NCBI GenBank assembly: GCA_963930655.1
Contig: OZ005601.1
Coordinates: 14,123,501 to 14,187,500 of the forward strand
Reading direction: 5' to 3'
DNA: 64,000 nucleotides
DNA from: Myrica gale
Taxonomy: Eukaryota > Streptophyta > Magnoliopsida > Fagales > Myricaceae
This document shows, piece by piece, positions 58,416 through 64,000 of this stretch. Both the position numbers and the translations under genes were made by a program. The notes beneath the pieces were generated by a model. That model was not told where the DNA came from. It saw nothing but the letters and a program-made list of their open reading frames with translations, and did not search any database. Position 1 is the first letter of the stretch. The number at the start of each line of letters is the position of its first letter.

Positions 58416-58853
58416 TGGATCGAGCTCTATGGGATTCTAGTTATCCTTATGCTTGTATATCTATGCTTGTTCAATAGATGGAGAACCAGAACATCAAAGA
58501 GGTCATGGTGAGGACGAGGAAGTACCCGAGACCCAAACTTAGGCAGGTTTGGGTGACTCGGAGAATGCCCGTGGGATGCTACTCTTACCCGTGCATTGAT
58601 AAGAGACCTAAGCTAGATAAGGTAAGTGAAGGAGAATCTGACCCCTGAAGAAGGATCTGAAATAGAAGAGGAAGAAACGAGAAAGACCAATCTCGAAGTC
58701 AAAAAGGAGGTTTTGCCTGAGAAAAAGCTAGCGAAGTGATTTGATGTCCTTTGATTTTGAAAACTCTGAAAAACTTTCTAACTTGTGGAACTTGCTTTAC
58801 TTTTGGAAACTTATGCAATTTCGAGGACATAATTGATCTTAAGTGGGGGAGGA
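58416..58853 (+). other. Untranslated region of the chromovirus, with polypurine tract
   Basis: Non-coding sequence between the polyprotein end and the 3' LTR. AAGTGGGGGAGGA (about 58841-58853) is the polypurine tract that primes plus-strand synthesis. Confidence 0.6.
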
Positions 58854-59441
58854 TGTAATACCCCTAACCTTTTGAGCTACTTTTGAGACTCTCGTGTTAA
58901 GTCTTTCATTTTCATATCTTTAGTAATTATGTTATTTTCCTTAGTATTTGCTTTATTTGCTTAATTTGTGCCTTGTTTAGTATTTATCATATGATTAATT
59001 TGACTCCATTTTATTCCTCTATTATTTTAAGTAATCATGCTCTTTGGTATTTGTTTAATTGCGTCGGTTTCTAAATTTGTGACTTTAGTATTTTGATCTA
59101 CCTTTATAATTTAAGTTGCCTATGTGCTTTCTTTCTTTCATTCTTAAATCATTGTATTATTGCATTTAATTTCATGTGCTCAAAATTTCTTACTTGACTT
59201 GAGTTTTGTTCCCTTAAATTTTTAGATTAAGTTGGATAATGTTTATTTAATTTCTTTTAAATTTAAAATTGGATTGACTAGACTCCTGGAAGGGCCGAGA
59301 ACATACTCCTAGGAGGGGAGAGAACAGACTCTCAGGAGGACCGAGTGCTGAACACCCGGGAGGACCAAGTACTAGACTCCCAGGATAGCCAAGACCTGGA
59401 TCCCGGGATGATCTAGATCTGAATTCCAGGGATAACTAGGG
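58854..59441 (+). mobile_element. Tekay-like 3' LTR, cut by an Athila-like element
   Basis: Starts TGTAATACCCCTAACC directly after the polypurine tract. It continues to 59441, where the Athila-like LTR begins; the remainder of this LTR must lie beyond the right edge of the window, past the younger element. Confidence 0.7.
59284..59440 (+). repeat. Degenerate minisatellite in the Tekay-like LTR
   Basis: About seven units of 22-25 bases with the consensus GACTCCCAGGAGGACCGAGTA (variants CTCCTGGAAGGGCCGAGAACA, ACACCCGGGAGGACCAAGTA, GATCCCGGGATGATCTAGAT and so on). Confidence 0.7.
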
Positions 59442-60710
59442 TGATCGATACAAAACTGCAAGTGCACAGTATCGTAGTTTTATAGTAAAGTGATGAGAAG
59501 AGTGTAGTCCTCAGGGATTGATAACTCACTTTTGACAAGTATCAAAATTATACTAATCTCAATTTCATTTAGAAAAATATAACTTGTAATTGCAAACTGA
59601 AATAATAATTAAAACAAGTAAACAAAAGGAATTATTCAATGGAAAATTTGATGAGAAGAAATGAAAACTTCTAGGAAACCGATTTCACCTAGCCCCTTGA
59701 TATGCTTTTCTTATCAAACTAATTGAAGTAAAATCTCTAAGTTTGCTAGCAAGATCTCCTAAATTATCCAAATACCTCTTTCGATAGTCAATTGGACCAA
59801 TTCTTGAACATTAATCACACATGAATGTGCAAATTAATAAACAAGAAAGCGCATTAAGAACAATGATTCCTTTCTCAAAACTACACAGGTTCTTCTAGGT
59901 CTTTCGATCCTATAATTGCCTATGCTAAATTATCCATGGGTCTATTCTATAATTTCCTCTTTCGAAAGCAAATCATAAAACTCAAATCATCTAATTGAAG
60001 GCCAGTCAATTAAAAGCAATGAGCTAAGAATAATTCAGACAAACATAGAAGAGATTTACTTCCAATTAAAATAGAAAATCAAGCATAGTTGAGACTAGAT
60101 AACAATCGTTCTCCTAGAAGGATAAAGTTTAGTTCATGCTGGAATTAAATTCAACCGAGAAAGAAACTTTTGCATCCATCGTTTTTCTCTAAAAAAAATA
60201 TAAAAATATTCAAAAATTACAAAACTGGAAAGAGTTCCCCTTCTCCTGCGATCTGACGCTTCTTTTTCTTCTTGGAAAAATCTGTTACGTACCCACTGCT
60301 AGCAAATCTGCAGCTTATTTCAAATTTCTCATCTTGGTTTTCTCCTCCTTTTTCTGCTCTTTGTTTCGAACCAACCAAGCCAACAACCCATTTGATTATG
60401 AAATTCTGATTTGAACGAGAGAGCTCCACAATGCCCTTTTTGTCTCCCGAAATCTTCTCCACTTTTTTAGAACTTAGCTTCTGTACTGTACGCTTGAAGA
60501 TTTAGAAATTGAAGTTGGGCTTTCATAGAAGTGAGGCTTAGTCCTCCAACGTAATGGGCTGTCAAGATGTTTTCTTCATTTCCTTTAAAATTGAAACAAA
60601 ATATAAATGAGTGACAATGAAGTCTTAAACCCAACAAAAATAAATAATATTGAACTAAAAACTAAAATTAAGAGGTGATTAAATATAATAATTTATGCAA
60701 ATCATCAAAC
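59442..60710 (-). mobile_element. 3' LTR of an Athila/Tat-like gypsy element
   Basis: On the minus strand the LTR follows the polypurine tract (AAGTTTGGGGG, plus-strand 60711-60721) and runs TGTTTGATGATTTGC ... TTTTGTATCGATCA. On the plus strand this is TGATCGATACAAAACTGC ... ATCATCAAACA. The CAAGTGCACAGTATCG motif near the edge is common in this clade. The 5' LTR is off the window, so no duplication can be checked; the left flank is TAGGG. Confidence 0.7.
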
Positions 60711-62304
60711 ACCCCCAAACTTAAGACTTTGTTTGTCCTCAAACAAAAAAGAAAAGGAAACAAAGAACCACTCTGGAAAACATCAACTAGACTCCATGGA
60801 ATAATTCGCATCAACTAACCAAGCAAAGATCTGAGTTAGATTTCATTAACTAATCATCTTACTTTTTTGTCCATCAAAGATAGCAGGAAAACAATTAAGA
60901 ATTTAGCATTTGTCAAGCAAGAGTTAAGGTTACTTCAACTTAAAGCTAAGACCTTGAGTGTGTGTGAGATAGTCAAATAAACTCCAAACCACCTGCAAAC
61001 TCAGATAAAAGTGGAACAACTGAAGCCAAAAGAATTCTCTCAAAACTTAACCCCATAAGTCCAATTTTCTGAAATCCTCTCCACTAATGTAATCAAACAC
61101 CAAACTCAGAGATCAAAAGGTCTTAAGATAGGTTGTAATGAAAAGCCACAAGGTGAGGGTTAAGAAAGAAAAGGATTAGGGACATCTAGCAAACTGGGAA
61201 AATACTTGGTGGAAAGTAAAAAAAATACAAAGGAATCAAACTGACTTCTTCTTCTTCTTCTTCTTCTTTTTTTTTTTCATTCAGAGAAGATACGTACTGC
61301 ATTTTTCAGCACTTGTTAGACCATTTGCTGGAATTCTTGAACAATGTGGCCAGACAATGCTTCTAAAGCTTTTTTTTTCGTCTTCTTCTTCTGTTTCTTT
61401 TTTTTTTCTTTCTTTTTTCAACAGACAAACATATCTCTCAATAGAGTAGATGTTCTCTTTCTTCACATACTTTGAGCAGAGCAAACATAATGTAGATCAT
61501 TTCCTTTGAACAATTTTTTTTCTTTAAATGAACATTTCCACCAGAATATTTTCTCAAAATGTAAAAGGTAATTCATGGTTTTTCAGGTTTAGAACAGGAC
61601 AGAAGATGTGGTTAAAAGAACAAATAAAGGCTTATGTAACACAAGGCTCAAGGGGGCTGACAAGGGAAAAAAAAATTCATGCAATTATGGCATGATAACA
61701 AGGACAGCTGGGAAAGCTTTTAGTTGGTTAAAAAAAATTGCCTAGATCATTTATCTAATATTTGGTGTTAACTAGGATTTTGCCTCAAGGATTCATCAAC
61801 AGATTCTAGGGCAAAGTAAGATTGAAATTCTGTGACCCAATAAATTCGACTTATTCTCTTCAAGAGCAAAATGGAGGTGAGAAACGACTGTGCTCAATTG
61901 TTTTGGTCAAAGATTTAAATCAAAGTAAACACAAAACTCAGTTTTTTTTTAGCTCCCTCTCCCATCTTCAATCACAAATTTCAGAGTCATAGCAAATTCA
62001 TTCATACTCAAATATATGCTTGGTAAGAGAATTCATGAAAACAAGACAAAATGACTAAGGGCTGAGTGACTATTAGAGGAGTTTACACCCCTAAACTGAA
62101 ACTAAACAATGTCCTCATTGTAATTCAAAAATGAAAAATAACGAAGAAATGAAAGGAACTCCCCTGGTTTTGTGTTGGAACAGCAGCAGCTTGCAATTTC
62201 CAGCTCTTTATTCCTACCTCATAGTCTTGTTTGTTCAGACATTATTCTATGGGTTGCCTCCCATAAGCGCTTGTTTTAAAGTCTACAGCCAGACTTTTTG
62301 ATCT
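60711..62304 (-). other. 3' non-coding region of the Athila/Tat-like element
   Basis: About 1.6 kb between pol and the polypurine tract, where Athila-type elements often carry an env-like ORF or long non-coding sequence. No env-like frame is seen here. A CTT/TTC microsatellite (about 61242-61275) and T-rich runs (61365-61420) occur. Confidence 0.6.
61242..61275. repeat. CTT microsatellite
   Basis: About nine CTT units followed by a T-run. Confidence 0.8.
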
Positions 62305-64000
62305 TCAGCAATTGGGGTCTCCTAGAGGAATAAGTGCAACGTTCCTCTCCACTTGTTCTCCATAATAATGCTTCAATCGTTGACCATTAACTCGGAATAT
62401 ACTACCTGTTTTGTCCTTCAAATCTATTGCTCCAAAGGGGGAAACTTTATCAATTATATAAGGACCCGTCCATCTTGATCTTAATTTACCCGGAAAGAGT
62501 TTGAGTCTCGAATTGAATAACAAAACTTGTTGTCCTGGTGCAAACTCACGCCTGAGAATCTGCTTGTCATGCCACTTCTTCGTCCGCTCTTTATAGATCT
62601 TTGCATTTTCATAAGCATCATTCCGAAACTCGTCCATCTCATTCAATTGCAAAAGGCGTTGTTCCCCTGCTGCTTTCAAATTGAAATTAAACTTCCTTAC
62701 AGCCCAATAAGCTCGATGCTCCAACTCCACAGGAAGATGACACGCTTTTCCAAACACTAATCGGTAAGGAGACATTCCAATAGGGGTTTTAAAAGCTGTA
62801 CGGTACGCCCACAAAGCATCGTCAAGCTTCTTTGCCCAATCCTTCCTATTAGTGTTGACCGTCTTCTCAAGGATGTTCTTAATTTCCCGATTCGAAATTT
62901 CAGCTTGACCATTAGTTTGAGGATGGTAACCAAGTGCTATTTTGTGCTTCACACCATATTTAGAAAGTAAATTCTCAAACAGCTTGTTGCAAAAGTGGGT
63001 ACCTTCGTCACTAATCAGAGCTCGTGGAGTGCCGAATCTTGTGAAAATATTTTTATGCAGAAATTTGAGCACTACTTTTGCATCATTCGTTGTTGTAGCA
63101 ATTGCTTCCACCCATTTTGACACGTAATCCACTGCTAGCAAGATGTAAGCAAAGCCAAAGGAAGGAGGAAAAGGACCCATGAAATCGATTCCCCAAACAT
63201 CAAATATTTCAACCTCCAAGATGTTTTTCAATGGGAGCTCCTGACGCCTTGAGATATTTCCCATACGTTGACACCGGTCACAAGTCTTCACTAAGGTATA
63301 GCTGTCACGAAAAATTGAAGGCCAAAAGAAACCACTTTGAAGTACTTTAGCTGCTGTTCGTGTTACTCCGAAGTGTCCTCCATATGATGATGAATGGCAA
63401 TGATGGAGAATGACTTGCATCTCCTCTTCTGGCACACATCTTCGGATGATTTGATCGGGACATCTTTTGAACAGTAAGGGCTCATCCCAAAGATAGTATT
63501 TCACATCATGCAGAAACTTTTTACGTTGATGGTAATTGAGGTCTGGTGGCAATACTTTACATGCTAAGTAATTCACAATATCAGCATACCAAGGAAGCTT
63601 GATCTCACATGCAAACAACTGCTCATCGGGGAATTCTTCGTTGACCATTGAATCTGATTTTAGTTCTTGCTCCAGCCGAGAGAGATGATCGGCAACTACA
63701 TTTTCACTTCCTTTCTTATCTTGAACTTCCAAATCAAATTCTTGAAGAAGTAAGATCCAACGAATCAACCTAGGCTTAGCATCCTTCTTGGCAAATAAAT
63801 ATCGGATTGCTGCATGATCAGTGAATACTATCACCTTTGTACCAATGAGATAAGGCCGAAATTTTTCACAAGCAAAAACAACAGCAAGCATCTCCTTTTC
63901 TGTGGTTGTATAATTTAATTGAGCTTCATTCAAAGTCCGGCTTGCGTAATAGATGGCTCTAAATAGTTTGTCTCGCTTTTGTCCTAATACTGCTCCAATT
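62305..64000 (-). CDS. Gypsy (Athila/Tat-like) pol: RNase H and integrase, partial
   Basis: An open frame of at least 565 codons; it continues past the window edge (upstream residues [20 protein letters not shown] are readable to 64000). Numbering from the first Met, residues 1-90 are RNase H ([36 protein letters not shown]). Residues about 175-225 form the integrase H2C2 zinc region (H178/H187-type His, C218, C221). The DDE core has D250 (WGIDFMGPF), D309 (ISDEGTHF) and E345 ([10 protein letters not shown]). [18 protein letters not shown] segment and the C-terminal [19 protein letters not shown] follow. The frame is uninterrupted and all catalytic acids are present, unlike every other retroelement here, so the insertion is young. 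It ends at a stop at 62305. Confidence 0.92.
   Translation of the reverse strand, partial: IGAVLGQKRDKLFRAIYYASRTLNEAQLNYTTTEKEMLAVVFACEKFRPYLIGTKVIVFTDHAAIRYLFAKKDAKPRLIRWILLLQEFDLEVQDKKGSENVVADHLSRLEQELKSDSMVNEEFPDEQLFACEIKLPWYADIVNYLACKVLPPDLNYHQRKKFLHDVKYYLWDEPLLFKRCPDQIIRRCVPEEEMQVILHHCHSSSYGGHFGVTRTAAKVLQSGFFWPSIFRDSYTLVKTCDRCQRMGNISRRQELPLKNILEVEIFDVWGIDFMGPFPPSFGFAYILLAVDYVSKWVEAIATTTNDAKVVLKFLHKNIFTRFGTPRALISDEGTHFCNKLFENLLSKYGVKHKIALGYHPQTNGQAEISNREIKNILEKTVNTNRKDWAKKLDDALWAYRTAFKTPIGMSPYRLVFGKACHLPVELEHRAYWAVRKFNFNLKAAGEQRLLQLNEMDEFRNDAYENAKIYKERTKKWHDKQILRREFAPGQQVLLFNSRLKLFPGKLRSRWTGPYIIDKVSPFGAIDLKDKTGSIFRVNGQRLKHYYGEQVERNVALIPLGDPNC

Noticed and set aside
1..64000. CRISPR arrays, operons, bacterial promoters, rRNA or tRNA genes
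   Set aside because: The window is plant nuclear DNA; no evenly spaced repeat-spacer array and no tRNA or rRNA gene was recognised by eye. A tRNAscan run was not possible here.

Overview
This is a transposon-dense piece of a plant nuclear genome. Genes carry GT-AG introns, intergenic DNA is AT-rich, and the protein families are land-plant ones: an RS-type SR splicing factor, an E-class PPR protein, a PBP1/KIC-like calcium sensor and the ARL2/TITAN5 GTPase. The mix of repeats (SIRE-like and other copia, Athila- and Tekay-like gypsy, CACTA, MULE, hAT, LINEs, MITEs, a pararetrovirus remnant) suggests a eudicot, probably woody; the species cannot be fixed from the sequence alone.

Layout. 1-0.84 kb: decayed endogenous pararetrovirus-like remnant (-). 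2.0-2.6 kb: LINE-type RNase H remnant (-). 3.81-4.18 kb: intact one-exon EF-hand gene of the PBP1/KIC type (+). 6.87-13.31 kb: a CACTA element with a 3-bp duplication (ATG) that carries pieces of two host genes (DUF2045/KIAA0930-like and DUF1997-like, both -) and a younger retroposon with an 18-bp duplication. 14.91-30.25 kb: a three-level nest. A MuDR-type MULE (9-bp duplication) holds a CACTA (3-bp duplication AGA), which holds a gag-only SIRE-like copia element. 30.5-33.0 kb: a second element with long inverted repeats, one arm split by a solo copia LTR.

34.4-37.0 kb: RS31-type splicing-factor gene (-), five coding exons. 40.2-45.7 kb: ARL2/TITAN5-like gene (-) whose introns hold two unrelated hAT elements, each with a perfect 8-bp duplication. 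The larger hAT carries the first four exons of a serine carboxypeptidase-like gene. The ARL2 copy has lost its usual start codon and gained an early stop. A third hAT (38.7-39.9 kb, 8-bp duplication) contains a CACTA-type end. 46.8-50.6 kb: foldback MITE and two LINE fragments. 50.9-52.6 kb: PPR gene like Arabidopsis At5g08510 (-). About 0.65 kb directly upstream of its ATG is a copy of the 5' part of RS31 intron 1, 16 kb away.

54.8-64 kb: retrotransposons. A broken copia pol (-), the end of a Tekay-like chromovirus (+) whose LTR is interrupted by the 3' LTR of an Athila/Tat-like gypsy element (-), and the open pol frame of that element running off the window edge.

Four host genes are recognisable in place: PBP1/KIC, RS31, ARL2 and PPR. 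They share no pathway. The distinctive content is the set of DNA transposons with clear target-site duplications, two of which have captured gene exons, and the exchange of intron and promoter sequence between RS31 and the PPR gene. Exon boundaries and duplications were read by eye from the sequence; family names rest on recalled family features, not on a database search.
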